Shown here in pieces: positions 24,567 to 34,267 of a stretch of DNA of 64,000 nucleotides. This stretch comes from RUG695 sp050943135. Its GTDB lineage: Bacteria > Planctomycetota > Planctomycetia > Pirellulales > Thermoguttaceae. Below the pieces are notes generated by a model that did not search any database, was not told the DNA's origin, and saw only the letters and a program-made list of their open reading frames with translations. Each line of letters starts with the position of its first letter. Within the stretch, counting starts at the first letter, position 1. The stretch is taken from the NCBI GenBank assembly GCA_050943135.1, contig JBMNOP010000001.1, positions 62,001 to 126,000 of the forward strand, read 5' to 3'. The position numbers and the translations under genes are program-made.

Positions 24567-25683
24567 AGGTAAAATCGGAAGGCCCGCCAAAAAAGGCCAG
24601 GAGTATTTGGGGTTCGACGTTAACTTCATGAGAAAAACCAAGTGCCTGCGGATCGCCGCCAAACACGGGATCCTCGGACGCGTCCTCTGCTACGATATGC
24701 TGACCTGGATCGCCGAGTTCGACGCGTGCTATGCCGAATGGTCGGAAGATTCGCCCGTCCTGTTCGCCCAAAGTGTTCTCTACGATATCACCCTGGCCGA
24801 AGAGGTTCAGAAAGTCGTCGAGACGATGCTCGATGTAGGGTTCTTCGACCGAAGCGCATTTGAACGGGACCGTATTCTGACCTCCAGAGGGATCGTGAAA
24901 CGATGGATGGGGGTAATCACGAAGACCGGGAGAAAGGTAAATTATCAGCTTCTGCCGCCAAGCGTGGTCGAATTCATCGAACAAGGACAGGAAGACGGAG
25001 AGCCGACTTCTTCCAATCATTCGCACGATTCCGGAAGAAATGGCCCACTTCTTCCTCAAAAAGAAGAAAAAGTCCCAAGAAGTACCCCACTTCTTCCCCA
25101 AAATGGGGTGAAAAGTGGCGACTTCTTCCCTATAGAAAGTAAAAGAAAAGAAACTAAAGTAAATATCCCCCCTAACCCCCCTTGCGGGGGGGACGCAAGG
25201 AAGGATGAAATTCGCGGCCATGAGGGTGAACTGATCCACCCCGCGAGGGGGGCACCCCGGGAAAGGGCGTCGGTTCCCCCAGAGACGGAGATGCCGCCCG
25301 ATGGGCTGACATCCGAACAGCGCGAGGTCGTGAACGCTTGGAACGAGTGCTTCCCACGCGGCGACCCTCGGCACCTGAACGGCCCGCCTTACCCGCTTTC
25401 GGCGATGTTCTTCGAGAGCCTGCGCGAAAGTTTCGCGGAAGGATTTACCCTCGAACAGGTTCGCGATGCCTTCCGACAACTCCGCAGTCAACAGGAGTTC
25501 TCCTGGCAGCTCCACGCTGCGGTCAGGCCGGGAAATTTGCGGATACTTCTCACCGAGATTCATTTTCAGCAAAACCAGTGCCGCGCTCGGGATAGGCCCG
25601 GCGAAGAGGAACGGCATTCCGATCCGACGAATTACCCGAGGCAGTTTTTCAGTGTGTGTCAGGTTGGGGAGGTTGTGGCATGA
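24559..25683 (+). CDS. DnaD-like/DUF4373 replication initiator with internal repeats
   Basis: 374 residues. The N-terminal ~140 residues fit the Lin1244/DUF4373 winged-helix domain found in phage initiators (FDVNFMRKTKCLRIAAKHGILGRVL, YDITLAEEVQKVVETMLDVGFFDR, GIVKRWMGVI). A low-complexity linker (~150-250) encodes direct repeats, and a C-terminal segment (~275-340) resembles a replication-protein helical domain. The ATPase loader follows with ATGA overlap, as in lambda O-P or DnaD/DnaC pairs. Start ATG has SD AAGGAAG and overlaps the sigma gene by 8 bp. Confidence 0.72.
   Translation: MAKGKIGRPAKKGQEYLGFDVNFMRKTKCLRIAAKHGILGRVLCYDMLTWIAEFDACYAEWSEDSPVLFAQSVLYDITLAEEVQKVVETMLDVGFFDRSAFERDRILTSRGIVKRWMGVITKTGRKVNYQLLPPSVVEFIEQGQEDGEPTSSNHSHDSGRNGPLLPQKEEKVPRSTPLLPQNGVKSGDFFPIESKRKETKVNIPPNPPCGGDARKDEIRGHEGELIHPARGAPRERASVPPETEMPPDGLTSEQREVVNAWNECFPRGDPRHLNGPPYPLSAMFFESLRESFAEGFTLEQVRDAFRQLRSQQEFSWQLHAAVRPGNLRILLTEIHFQQNQCRARDRPGEEERHSDPTNYPRQFFSVCQVGEVVA
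25005..25129 (+). repeat. Iteron-like repeats, candidate phage replication origin
   Basis: Four direct copies of (C/G)ACTTCTTCC at 25005-25014, 25046-25055, 25088-25097 and 25120-25129, spaced 41, 42 and 32 bp, with inverted GGAAGAA-type copies between. They lie in the linker of the initiator gene, where many phages keep their origin. Confidence 0.5.
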
Positions 25684-26456
25684 AACCGATGCGGTCCGTC
25701 GTGGAGTCTCTGGAGAAATCGTTGAGCGTTACCGCCGACCCGAAAGTGGCGGCACGTGCGACCGAACTGCGTATGCGCGGTCGGCTGAAAGAACGGCAAA
25801 AAGTGCCCCGGGAACAAATCGAGGGGAGATGGCACCATTGGCATCAGCAGTGTCTTAACCTGTTCAGCGACAAAGGACTCGATCCCGACCCGGAAGCTGC
25901 ATTTAAGCTGGCCTGCTTTTACGCGGATTACAGGCGATGGCATGCCGGCGAAACTTTCGGTCATCGGTTCGATAAACCGAAGGGTATTTTCCTTTACGGA
26001 CCGTTCGGATCGGGCAAGACCGAAGTTCTCAAAACCCTGGTTGTTCATCTTCGCGAGACTGTTAAGGCCAAGTTCCTGTTCCGTCAATCGAGATCGATGA
26101 TCGAGGATTATTGTTCCTTGGACAGAACGCTTGAATATTACCGCTACACCGACCACCAATCGGATGTGTTTCTCGACGACGTGGGGATTGAAAGCGCCGG
26201 TCTGCGTTATGGTATGCCTTGGTCCATCGGGGATTACCTCAAGGACCGATACGACCGCTGTTCCGAATACGGACGTGAAGGCCGAAAAATCCTTTTTACC
26301 ACGCTCGTCAGCTCCAATTTTTCGAGTCCGCGAGAGATCAAGGAAAAGTATGGAGCGCGAACGCTCTCGGTTTTAGTCGACATTTGCGACTTTGTTCCGT
26401 ATATCCACACGGATCGCCGCCTTGGGCGTCTCTCGGAGCGCGAACGCCGTCCGTAA
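25680..26456 (+). CDS. DnaC-like helicase loader ATPase
   Basis: 258 residues from MKPMRSVVESLEK (ATGA overlap with the initiator). AAA+ core: Walker A IFLYGPFGSGKTEVLKTL (~109-126), Walker B DVFLDDVGIES (~168-178), sensor KILFTTLVSSN, and an Arg-rich C-terminus. The N-terminal ~80 residues have a Trp/His segment (WHHWHQQCLNLF). By family and partner it loads the replicative helicase at the phage origin; no phage helicase is seen, so the host DnaB is probably used. Confidence 0.8.
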   Translation: MKPMRSVVESLEKSLSVTADPKVAARATELRMRGRLKERQKVPREQIEGRWHHWHQQCLNLFSDKGLDPDPEAAFKLACFYADYRRWHAGETFGHRFDKPKGIFLYGPFGSGKTEVLKTLVVHLRETVKAKFLFRQSRSMIEDYCSLDRTLEYYRYTDHQSDVFLDDVGIESAGLRYGMPWSIGDYLKDRYDRCSEYGREGRKILFTTLVSSNFSSPREIKEKYGARTLSVLVDICDFVPYIHTDRRLGRLSERERRP

Positions 26457-26592
26457 TCCGTGTCGGTCGGCCCCTCCACGGGTCCTTCCCCTAAACCCGA
26501 GTTTCGCAAGGTGGCGGGCAGCGGTTGGGAATACCCTGTATATACTACCAATTTTAACATTACAGCATGCGGATGAGAAAAAGCAATAGCTT

Positions 26593-27150
26593 ATGATTGG
26601 CAGAGAAATGAAAAAGCAGGGCAGAACTAAGACAAGAGTTACTGCTGCCCGGATTAAGGAGATTGTTCCGGATGTGGTCGTTCAGATGTCGGTGAATAAC
26701 GATGACGCTGTGATCCGCGGGTTTCTTGGCAGGCTTGGCGTTACTGCAGACGCGGACATTGAAAAGATTCTAAAAAAAGCGCGGCAGCGAATCGCGGAGG
26801 CCGCAAACTACGATCCCAAACAAGAGCTCGGACGTGCACTGATGAACAACAATGATCTTTATGCTCGAGCGTGGGAATCAGGGGATCTTAGTCTTGCTGC
26901 CGGGGTTCTCAAAGACCGAACGAAAGTTCTTGGACTTGACCTTATTCACCGGGCGGAAGCCGAAGAATCTGAAATGGCCGAGGATGCTGCGCGGGCGTTC
27001 GCAACACTTGAAGCTGTCCGGTCCATCCTATTATCCGTAAAGCCAAATGGTCAAGCGCTCCCCACAGACATACCGCTCGAAGATGCCGCGCGTCTTGTCG
27101 TCGATGATCTGATCAGGGCTCGGAAACAATGTCTCGACGCTCGGCGTTAA
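26593..27150 (+). CDS. Probable terminase small subunit
   Basis: 185 residues, helical and charged, with no strong family motif. Assignment is by position directly before and overlapping (22 bp) the large terminase. The N-terminal region VTAARIKEIVPDVVVQMSVNNDDAVIRGFLGRLG could be a DNA-binding HTH. An in-frame ATG at 26608 (MKKQGRTKTR) is an alternative start. Confidence 0.6.
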   Translation: MIGREMKKQGRTKTRVTAARIKEIVPDVVVQMSVNNDDAVIRGFLGRLGVTADADIEKILKKARQRIAEAANYDPKQELGRALMNNNDLYARAWESGDLSLAAGVLKDRTKVLGLDLIHRAEAEESEMAEDAARAFATLEAVRSILLSVKPNGQALPTDIPLEDAARLVVDDLIRARKQCLDARR

Positions 27151-29426
27151 ACAGTTTGACTAAGGGACAGAAGGTCAACAAATACAAACAGCTGGCCAAA
27201 CTCCCGGAAAATGAGATTGCGCCGATCCCCCCGATTTGGGACATTGATCGTAGGACTGCGTGTGAGGTTGATCCTGTTCTGTGGCTGAAGACGTATTTGC
27301 CCGAAGTCTATTTTTGCGAGTTCTCGACGTCTCAGGAAGACTTCATACGGCAATGTTGGGAATCCATCCTTGTGCGCGGGTCGAAGAATATCAACGCATA
27401 TCGCGGATTTGGGAAGACATCGATTCTTGCCGGTCTTCTTCTGATGTCCCATTTAACGGGACACACAAGACATGCTCTTTTTATCACGGCCGAAGGCGGT
27501 GCATCCACATTGTCGGCCAGCGAATTTTTTCAGGCTGCCCTTTACGAAGATTACTTAACGCCACCGGAGAAGTGCAAACCGCTTGCCCAGGACTATCCCG
27601 AAGTGTTCTATCCGGTTCAGCGCCGCGGGGGAGTTGCCCAACGTCCACTGAAATATCGTGGCGAGCCGGTCTCCATTAAAATCAGCCCGACGATGATTGC
27701 ACTTCCAACCATCAAGGGATCTCCATCTTCCGGATCGGTGATCCGGTTCACATCGATTGGGTCGTCATCGATCCGCGGCTCGCATAAATCTATTCGGGGT
27801 GAAGGGGAGAAGCGTGTTGATATTGTGTTTCTCGACGACATTCAATCGGACGGCACGGCCAAATCGGACGTTGAGGTCACGAACATTATGAACACCATCA
27901 ACAGCACGCTCAAAATGCTTGCAGGCCGGACAAAGAGTGGTGGGAAAGAGTCTCTGATCGTCCTTTCGGCTCTGACACAGAACCAACAGAACGATGTGGC
28001 GGTGCGCATCATTGCCGAGCATCCCGAGTTCTGCACCTCGATCATTCGATTCCTGCCAACCGTTCCTCAAGATTATAAAGCCTGGATCGGATACCGCGAA
28101 TATCGAGACGAAATCTTCCGCAAGTACGCGGCCGAACAGGTCAAGGCCCGTAAGCTGGTGACCCGGTATTACCTCAACCACCGAGCGGAAATTGACGAGG
28201 GGTGTACCTGCGATAATCCTCAGCTCTATGAAGACTGGCAGGCCTCGGCGGTTCAGTTTGCTCTGGACATCTGGTCGACCTCAATCAAAACCTTTTGGTG
28301 CGAGTTACAGAACGACAGTATCCGAGCCGCTCAGGAGACTTCGGACGGACTGGTTCCGATTGTTGTTCAGCGAAAAACACGCCCGAACTGCGATAATCTC
28401 GAAGAACAGAGGCCGCTTCCGCGATACTGGATTCCGGAAGGCACCGACGTTCTCACGGCATTCATCGACTGCGGCGAGCATTACCTGAACTATCAGGTCA
28501 CGGCGTTCCGCAAAGATTTCTCGATGGCGCACGTGGTCGATTTCGGGATCTGGCCGGAGCAGCCGTGCGCGATCACCAAAAAGACGTTCGTCAACGACAT
28601 TCAGGTTCAATATACCGAGGGGGATCGATTCGACCGACTTTCCTCGGCCATTGTCGATTGTCTCCGGCACATTTTCACGCAACAGTATTTCGACTGGCAG
28701 GGCCGACCGATTGAGGTTCACCGAGAGACCGATTTTTTTCAGCACGCGGCATCGGGCGGATCGGCACGGCAATCGTTCCGGTTCCTATCTCTTTGCGGCG
28801 TTGACGCCGGCGACGGTGAGATGGAGACGGCGGTCTGGCGTGCGGTCGACCGATTCCATCAAATGGACGGAGGGTTCTATCGAGGTCGGGCGATCCCGAC
28901 CTATGGTCACGCCACGGAATCGAGACTGATGCGTTACTGGGTGCTTAAACGCGGCGAATGGCGTCGGGGGATGAACCAAACCGCTTCATGCGATTGGATT
29001 GAGAATCCCGAACGATGTCGCGGAATTAAGCGCCGATACGCAAACGTTTACGCCTCGCTCCTTTTTGATGCGAACACGGCGAAGACACGTCGAAACAAGG
29101 CCTGGCTGACGCCGACCGAACGTCCCGGCGCCGAAACGCTCTTTGCCTGGCATGACAGCGAATACCTGCAGATGTTTGCGCAGCAGCAGTGTTCAGAGAC
29201 TTACAAAGAGTGCTACAAATCGAACCTGCTCTACCAGCAATGGTTCGATAAAAAACCGCATCTCTACGACAATGAGTTCCTCGATACCGACGCTGGGTGC
29301 TGGGCGCTGGCGAATTACATCGGGTGTGATCTTGTGGTCATCCCGGAACACAAGAAGCTTCGACCGACTCTGTCTCGCGAACAGGCTCGCGCCATCGCCG
29401 AACGGCGTCTTCGCGGCGGTAAGTAG
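27129..29426 (+). CDS. terL: Terminase large subunit
   Basis: 765 residues, long for the family. Packaging motor and headful/cos nuclease. Walker A-like INAYRGFGKTSILAGLL (~91-107), where the usual GxGKS/T is altered to GFGKTS; Walker B KRVDIVFLDDIQSDG (~235-249); coupling motif VLSALTQNQQ (~285). The nuclease half begins near VLTAFIDCGEHYLNYQVTAF (~430) with further acidic residues (AIVDCLRHIF). Resembles GpA-type terminases. Confidence 0.88.
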   Translation: MSRRSALNSLTKGQKVNKYKQLAKLPENEIAPIPPIWDIDRRTACEVDPVLWLKTYLPEVYFCEFSTSQEDFIRQCWESILVRGSKNINAYRGFGKTSILAGLLLMSHLTGHTRHALFITAEGGASTLSASEFFQAALYEDYLTPPEKCKPLAQDYPEVFYPVQRRGGVAQRPLKYRGEPVSIKISPTMIALPTIKGSPSSGSVIRFTSIGSSSIRGSHKSIRGEGEKRVDIVFLDDIQSDGTAKSDVEVTNIMNTINSTLKMLAGRTKSGGKESLIVLSALTQNQQNDVAVRIIAEHPEFCTSIIRFLPTVPQDYKAWIGYREYRDEIFRKYAAEQVKARKLVTRYYLNHRAEIDEGCTCDNPQLYEDWQASAVQFALDIWSTSIKTFWCELQNDSIRAAQETSDGLVPIVVQRKTRPNCDNLEEQRPLPRYWIPEGTDVLTAFIDCGEHYLNYQVTAFRKDFSMAHVVDFGIWPEQPCAITKKTFVNDIQVQYTEGDRFDRLSSAIVDCLRHIFTQQYFDWQGRPIEVHRETDFFQHAASGGSARQSFRFLSLCGVDAGDGEMETAVWRAVDRFHQMDGGFYRGRAIPTYGHATESRLMRYWVLKRGEWRRGMNQTASCDWIENPERCRGIKRRYANVYASLLFDANTAKTRRNKAWLTPTERPGAETLFAWHDSEYLQMFAQQQCSETYKECYKSNLLYQQWFDKKPHLYDNEFLDTDAGCWALANYIGCDLVVIPEHKKLRPTLSREQARAIAERRLRGGK

Positions 29427-29553
29427 CCGTTTCCCATCATCATCTGCTTTTGGGGATCTCTTTCCGGCGCACCAAATGCCGGATTAGTAAAAAATTTCTT
29501 TTTTACCCTTGTTCTTTTCTTTTTCCGTCTAATAAACATTATAGGAGGGACTC

Positions 29554-29778
29554 ATGTCCGAGAGTGCGAGCCAAACCTATACCGCCGAGGACGGTCGGAA
29601 GATGATCAGCGTCACGAACGCCGGCACCTCGGTCACGCTGGAAACGACCGAACAGGCGGCGCGCGGTACTCAGGCCACCGCCGAGGCAGAGATGGCGCAG
29701 ATCAAGCTCCACGGCATGAAGCGTGGTCTTCGCGCACACGTTTGGAAGAACCCCGGCCCGATTGTCTGCAATGAGTAA
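29554..29778 (+). CDS. Small head-joining (gpW-like) protein
   Basis: 74 residues behind SD AGGAGG. No strong motif. Size, position between terminase and portal, and 8-bp overlap with the portal start match lambda gpW. The 127-bp gap before it is AT-rich with short hairpins and may hold a promoter. Confidence 0.55.
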   Translation: MSESASQTYTAEDGRKMISVTNAGTSVTLETTEQAARGTQATAEAEMAQIKLHGMKRGLRAHVWKNPGPIVCNE

Positions 29779-31303
29779 GAAGAAACTGAAAAAGCGACAG
29801 AACCGATCCATCGGCACCGGCAAACGTCACGCGGCGCCGACGCGGCTTGACGCGGGCCTGAACGTAGCACGGCGCAGCGACGACACGGCAAACCACTGGC
29901 TTTTTGCGCGTCCCGAGACCCCGGCCGCAGCGGTTCGTCCGCGCGACCGCGCCGAGGCCCGAGCCAAGGCGCGCGAAGAGTACTTGAACAACCCTTACGG
30001 CGCCGGGTTCGCCGAAACGTTCGCACTTTACCTGATCGGATCCGGCCCCCGGCTCCGTTTTCACGGGTACGAGGCGCCGTCGAGCCGATCGCTCGACCGC
30101 ACCATGGTTCGATACGTTGAGATTCAGTGGCGTAACTGGTCCGACTCGGTCCGGTTGGCGAAGACGCTCCGGCTGGCGGTCAAGACGCTGGTCGTCGACG
30201 GCGAGGTCTTTCTCCTCGAATCGGCGAACCCCAAACGGGAAATCTTCGGGATCAATTACCAGGTTCTCGATCCACAGCGAATCGGGAATCCTCGCGGGAA
30301 GAACTGGACCCCGACACAACAGGACGGCCTCTTTTTCGACGAGTTCGGGAACCTCGAGGCGTTTTGCGTTTACGACGTACCGGAACACGAGTCGAGCTAC
30401 TACGACAACGGACGCTATAAGATCATCTCGTCAGACAACATTCACTTTACCTTCAAAGAGAACCTTCCCGAATCGACGCGCGGCTGGAGCTGGTTCGCTC
30501 CGGTTCTCGAATCGATGGGTCGGCTCCGGGACTACGAGGACGGCGTGATCGAGGCGGCGAAATCGGCGGCGAACACGTTTGCGACGATCGAGACGCAGTC
30601 GGGCTACTTAAACGGCGATTCGAACCTTTTCGTCGAGCCGACCAGCTATTATCCGTGGGAATCGCACGCGCCACAGCGGAACCGGGTCATCCAGCTCCCC
30701 CCCGAGACGACGATGAAAGCGTTCCAGCCGGCACAGCCGGCGACCGACGTTCCGGCATTTATCGCGCACCAAGTCGCGAGGATCGGCCGTGGGATGGGTC
30801 TGACCCGGAACCGATCGACCGGTTCTTCCCACGAATACAACTTCTCCAGTGGCAAACTCGACTCCCAGCCGTTCGATCTTCTTGTGAACTGTCTTCAGAG
30901 GGACCTTCTCGAGCTGGACATTCTCGACCGCCTTTTCGCCGACTTTTACCGAGCGATCCTGCCGGATCTTTATGCGCGGTTCGAGGAAGAAATCCCTTCA
31001 TTGCGCGAGGCGGACTGGGGATGGTTCTGGCCGAGCGCGCCGCTGGTCGACGCCGAGGGGGAAGCGCGGGCCAACGCGATCCTGATCGAGCAGGGGGTCA
31101 AAACGCGCCGAGAAGTTTACGAATCTCTTCATCCCTACACTACGTGGGACGACGTCAAAGACGAGGTTTTGGCCGAGCGCGAAGCGTTTGCCACCAGCCG
31201 GCAGCCGACGGGCGACCGGGACGGCATTGAACCGGAAGCGTCGGGAACACGGATCAGCGAGCCGACGGTTACGATCGAAAACGCGGAGGGGATCGATGCC
31301 TAA
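29771..31303 (+). CDS. Portal protein (lambda gpB family)
   Basis: 510 residues from MSKKKLKKRQNRS; this ATG overlaps the upstream gene and avoids a spurious extension. Typical lambda-portal features: REEYLNNPYGAGFAETFALYLIGSGPRLRF, LDPQRIGNP, FTFKENLPESTRGWSWFAPVL (a form of the RGxSxxAPVL signature) and GSSHEYNFSSGKLDSQPF. It forms the dodecameric ring for DNA entry. Ends ATGCCTAA, overlapping the capsid gene. Confidence 0.88.
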   Translation: MSKKKLKKRQNRSIGTGKRHAAPTRLDAGLNVARRSDDTANHWLFARPETPAAAVRPRDRAEARAKAREEYLNNPYGAGFAETFALYLIGSGPRLRFHGYEAPSSRSLDRTMVRYVEIQWRNWSDSVRLAKTLRLAVKTLVVDGEVFLLESANPKREIFGINYQVLDPQRIGNPRGKNWTPTQQDGLFFDEFGNLEAFCVYDVPEHESSYYDNGRYKIISSDNIHFTFKENLPESTRGWSWFAPVLESMGRLRDYEDGVIEAAKSAANTFATIETQSGYLNGDSNLFVEPTSYYPWESHAPQRNRVIQLPPETTMKAFQPAQPATDVPAFIAHQVARIGRGMGLTRNRSTGSSHEYNFSSGKLDSQPFDLLVNCLQRDLLELDILDRLFADFYRAILPDLYARFEEEIPSLREADWGWFWPSAPLVDAEGEARANAILIEQGVKTRREVYESLHPYTTWDDVKDEVLAEREAFATSRQPTGDRDGIEPEASGTRISEPTVTIENAEGIDA

Positions 31304-33731
31304 AATGCGCGTTTACGAGACATTTCAGGCCGCCTTTGTGCCTCCGGTTCCGACCGAGCGGAAAACGTTCCGCTGGAACCCGCTTTACAGCGGCGGGGAA
31401 TGCGATATCGAAGGGTTCGATCTACCGGCCATCGCCGACCTCGAGACGCTCGAGATCGATAACGATCCGCCGGCGCTTCTGGAACATAATCCCGACTGGG
31501 TTTGCGGGCATCTGGAAAACGTCCGGATCGAGCGTGGAACCGACGGCGCGCTCAGCGTGGCGTGCGAGGCGGTGATTGGGGGGACCGAGTTCGCGCAGGC
31601 CGTCATTGACTATTCCGCCAACGGACCGGTGAACTTGAAACCCTCGATCGGGGTGCAGCGGATCCGTCCCTACAACATCGAAAAAGTTCCGCCCGACGAA
31701 GAGGTGCGGGTCAACGGACAAACGTTCCGCGGACCGGTCTACGTGATTCGCCACGGGCATTTGGTAGAAGGTTCCTTTGTTTCGCTTGCCGGCGATCCCC
31801 GAGCGTTATCGCTTCAAGCGAGTCTTAAACGTAATACAGGAGGTAACGAGATGACGTTTGAAGAGTTCCTGACCTCAAAAGAGATCACCCAGGAAATGTT
31901 TGATGCGATGCCGGCCGAGGAACAGGACGCGCTCAAACAGGAATTTGAAAGCTTGGGCAGCCCGGTCGAAGCCGCGCTCGACGATCCCGCGACGGACGAG
32001 GGGGCACCCATTGATCCGGAAACGGTGGGCGATGCCGACGAGCTGATCAAAGAGGCGGTCGAGGAAGCGATCGCCGAAGAGATCGAGGCGATGACCCCGG
32101 AAGAGGCCGCCGAGACGTTTCTTGAGGTCTGTGCCGAGACCGCCGACCAGATCGGCGCCGCCGACAGCGAAGAAGACGAGGAGAAGTTCAGGGCGCGCAT
32201 CAAACGGTTTGCCGTCCGGCAGGTGAAAAAGAAGCTGTTCCGTGCGGCACTTAAAAAGCGAGCCCGGAAAAGTTCGGTCTCCGCGCTGGCCGAGAACCGT
32301 CGCCAGAATGCGATCAAGACTTTCTGCGCCGGCTACGGCCGCAAAGGGGGCGAGGTCGCCTCTCGCGCGATCGCGGGGGGCTGGAGCCTCGACAAGACCG
32401 AAAAGGTGATGCGCGCCAGCTTTGCCGGATCACAGAAGACCAGTTCACTCACCCAAAACATCCCTGTCGGACGCAATAGCAGCGGCGCACCGGTCCGCCA
32501 GAACGTCCTGACCGCCGCATTCTCGATGGTCTGCGGCTTGAAGCCGGACTACGTCGCCAAACATTTTAAGTTCGACGATGCCACGATGAACGCGGCGATG
32601 GAACGTCATAACCGCCGCGTCAGTTTCAAGCGGCTCTTCCACGAATCGGCGAACTCGTTCCGTCCCGGATTCGCCAACGTCGATACCTCGATGATGGACA
32701 TCCTTCCGACGGTTCGCGGATTCTGCCGACGGCGCGCCGAAGAACGCCAGCTCAATCCGCGCGGGTTCCGGGCCGCGATGGGCTACTCAACCGTCAGTGC
32801 GACCGACATCCTTCACGCGGTGGTCGAAGCGTATCTGCTCGACCACCTCGACGCGGCGCCAACCTTTTACCGTCAGATCACCAAAGAGGTAACGTTCACC
32901 GATTTCAACGCGGTCGACAGCTACCTGCCGACGCTCATCGGCCAGCTCTCGAAGATCAGCGAGACCGGTCAGATCGAACACGTCAGCTACACGACCGAGA
33001 AGATCTCGGCGAAGACCGAACCGCTCGGCGCGACCTTTGCGATCCCCGAGATGGTGATCATTAACGACCAGTTGAGCGCGTTTGTCGCGCTCCTGGAACA
33101 ACTCCGCGATCTCCCCGAAAAGTGTGTCGAACACGACGTTGCCAAACTTTTTTGGCGGATGGTCGACGGCGACGTCAAGGCAGCCGACGGCAGCGCGTTC
33201 TTCAGCACCACCCGAGGTAACATCCTGACCGGAAACGGTTCAGGACTGAAAGAAGAGGGTCTGGCCGCCGCGCTCAAAGCGCTCGATGAGCTGACCGACG
33301 CGAACGGCGCGCCGCTGTCGAGCGAAGGCGCGTTTATCGTGACCGGCTCGAGCCTCTTTCCGACCGCGCAGCGTCTCTACGTTTCGGAAAACCTGAACGT
33401 GGTCGATACCGTCGGCGACAAGAACGTCTTCCAAGGTCAGTTCAAACCTTACAAGTGGGTCTACCTGAACGACGGGCTTGTCCGTACCAAGAAAGACAAC
33501 GGTTCGACCAACTCCGACCTGCAGACCTACAAGGCGACCTTGTGGTTCATGTTCCGTGATGCCCAGCGACGACCGATCATGACCGTCAACAAGTTGGCCG
33601 GATATGAATCGCCTCAGATCAAACAGTTCGATGCCGACCCCTCGACCTGGGGAACGGTTTATCAGTTGATCTACCCGTACTCTGTCTCCCCGATGTGGAC
33701 CGACGGTGCGCTGGTTATGCGCGGCGCCTGA
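31296..33731 (+). CDS. Prohead protease - scaffold - major capsid fusion
   Basis: 811 residues. Residues 1-180 resemble a prohead serine protease (LLEHNPDWVCGHLENV with candidate His; NLKPSIGVQ with candidate Ser; GSFVSLAGDPRA). Residues ~186-330 are Glu-rich and scaffold-like. From ~470 on it is an HK97-fold capsid protein (FNAVDSYLPTLIGQLSKI, FFSTTRGNILTGNGSGL, FIVTGSSLFPTAQRLY). An internal in-frame ATG at 31851 (residue 186) has a perfect SD (AGGAGGT), so a separate scaffold-capsid product is likely, as in nested phage capsid genes. The longer upstream extension of the frame is not used; GGAGGGG before 31296 sets the start. Confidence 0.85.
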   Translation: MPKMRVYETFQAAFVPPVPTERKTFRWNPLYSGGECDIEGFDLPAIADLETLEIDNDPPALLEHNPDWVCGHLENVRIERGTDGALSVACEAVIGGTEFAQAVIDYSANGPVNLKPSIGVQRIRPYNIEKVPPDEEVRVNGQTFRGPVYVIRHGHLVEGSFVSLAGDPRALSLQASLKRNTGGNEMTFEEFLTSKEITQEMFDAMPAEEQDALKQEFESLGSPVEAALDDPATDEGAPIDPETVGDADELIKEAVEEAIAEEIEAMTPEEAAETFLEVCAETADQIGAADSEEDEEKFRARIKRFAVRQVKKKLFRAALKKRARKSSVSALAENRRQNAIKTFCAGYGRKGGEVASRAIAGGWSLDKTEKVMRASFAGSQKTSSLTQNIPVGRNSSGAPVRQNVLTAAFSMVCGLKPDYVAKHFKFDDATMNAAMERHNRRVSFKRLFHESANSFRPGFANVDTSMMDILPTVRGFCRRRAEERQLNPRGFRAAMGYSTVSATDILHAVVEAYLLDHLDAAPTFYRQITKEVTFTDFNAVDSYLPTLIGQLSKISETGQIEHVSYTTEKISAKTEPLGATFAIPEMVIINDQLSAFVALLEQLRDLPEKCVEHDVAKLFWRMVDGDVKAADGSAFFSTTRGNILTGNGSGLKEEGLAAALKALDELTDANGAPLSSEGAFIVTGSSLFPTAQRLYVSENLNVVDTVGDKNVFQGQFKPYKWVYLNDGLVRTKKDNGSTNSDLQTYKATLWFMFRDAQRRPIMTVNKLAGYESPQIKQFDADPSTWGTVYQLIYPYSVSPMWTDGALVMRGA
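31838..31853 (+). promoter_or_regulatory. Internal ribosome site inside the capsid fusion
   Basis: AGGAGGT followed by ATG at 31851 in the same frame. It would start a 626-residue scaffold-capsid protein without the protease part. Confidence 0.65.
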
Positions 33732-33809
33732 TCCCTCGGCGGCTCTTTCCCCCTCGGCGCAAGCCGGGGGGGATCCCTTCACCCTCAACATTGGAAAGGA
33801 TAAAAAACC

Positions 33810-34256
33810 ATGGCAGATAATTTTGGAATTCCGCAGACCGGCCGCGTCTACGAAGGGGGCAAGTTTTACGCTGTTCCTTCCGCAAACATCGCCGCCGGGG
33901 CGATCTTTTGTCCCTACCCCGCCGCCAGTGCGCAGTTCGGCGTTGCCGAAACCCCGGTGAAAAGCGGCGAACTCGCCGCGTTCTCGAAACTCGGCACGTT
34001 CGCCTTTACCGCCCCGGACGACTGGGTCCCGACCGCAGGGCAGCCGGTCTATTACACCCCGAGCACGCAGGGGACCGGAACGATCACCGCGACCAAGTCG
34101 GCCTCGACCATCTTCATCGGATTCGAAGTCGTAACCCCGTCGGTTCCCGCTGGTCAGATTTGGGTTGACATTCAGCCGAGCGCCGAGATTCCAGGCGACG
34201 GATACTCCGCCGCCACTCCGGAAGAGGGTGAAGGAGAGGGAGGGGGCGGAACCTGA
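33810..34256 (+). CDS. Capsid decoration protein (DUF2190-like)
   Basis: 148 residues. The DUF2190 pattern is seen in GRVYEGGKFYAVPSANIAAGAIF, LGTFAFTAPDDWVPTAGQPVYY and TIFIGFEVV. The Gly/Glu-rich tail is probably flexible. Follows the capsid gene, SD GGAAAGG. Confidence 0.75.
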   Translation: MADNFGIPQTGRVYEGGKFYAVPSANIAAGAIFCPYPAASAQFGVAETPVKSGELAAFSKLGTFAFTAPDDWVPTAGQPVYYTPSTQGTGTITATKSASTIFIGFEVVTPSVPAGQIWVDIQPSAEIPGDGYSAATPEEGEGEGGGGT

Positions 34257-34267
34257 GGCAATCCAAC

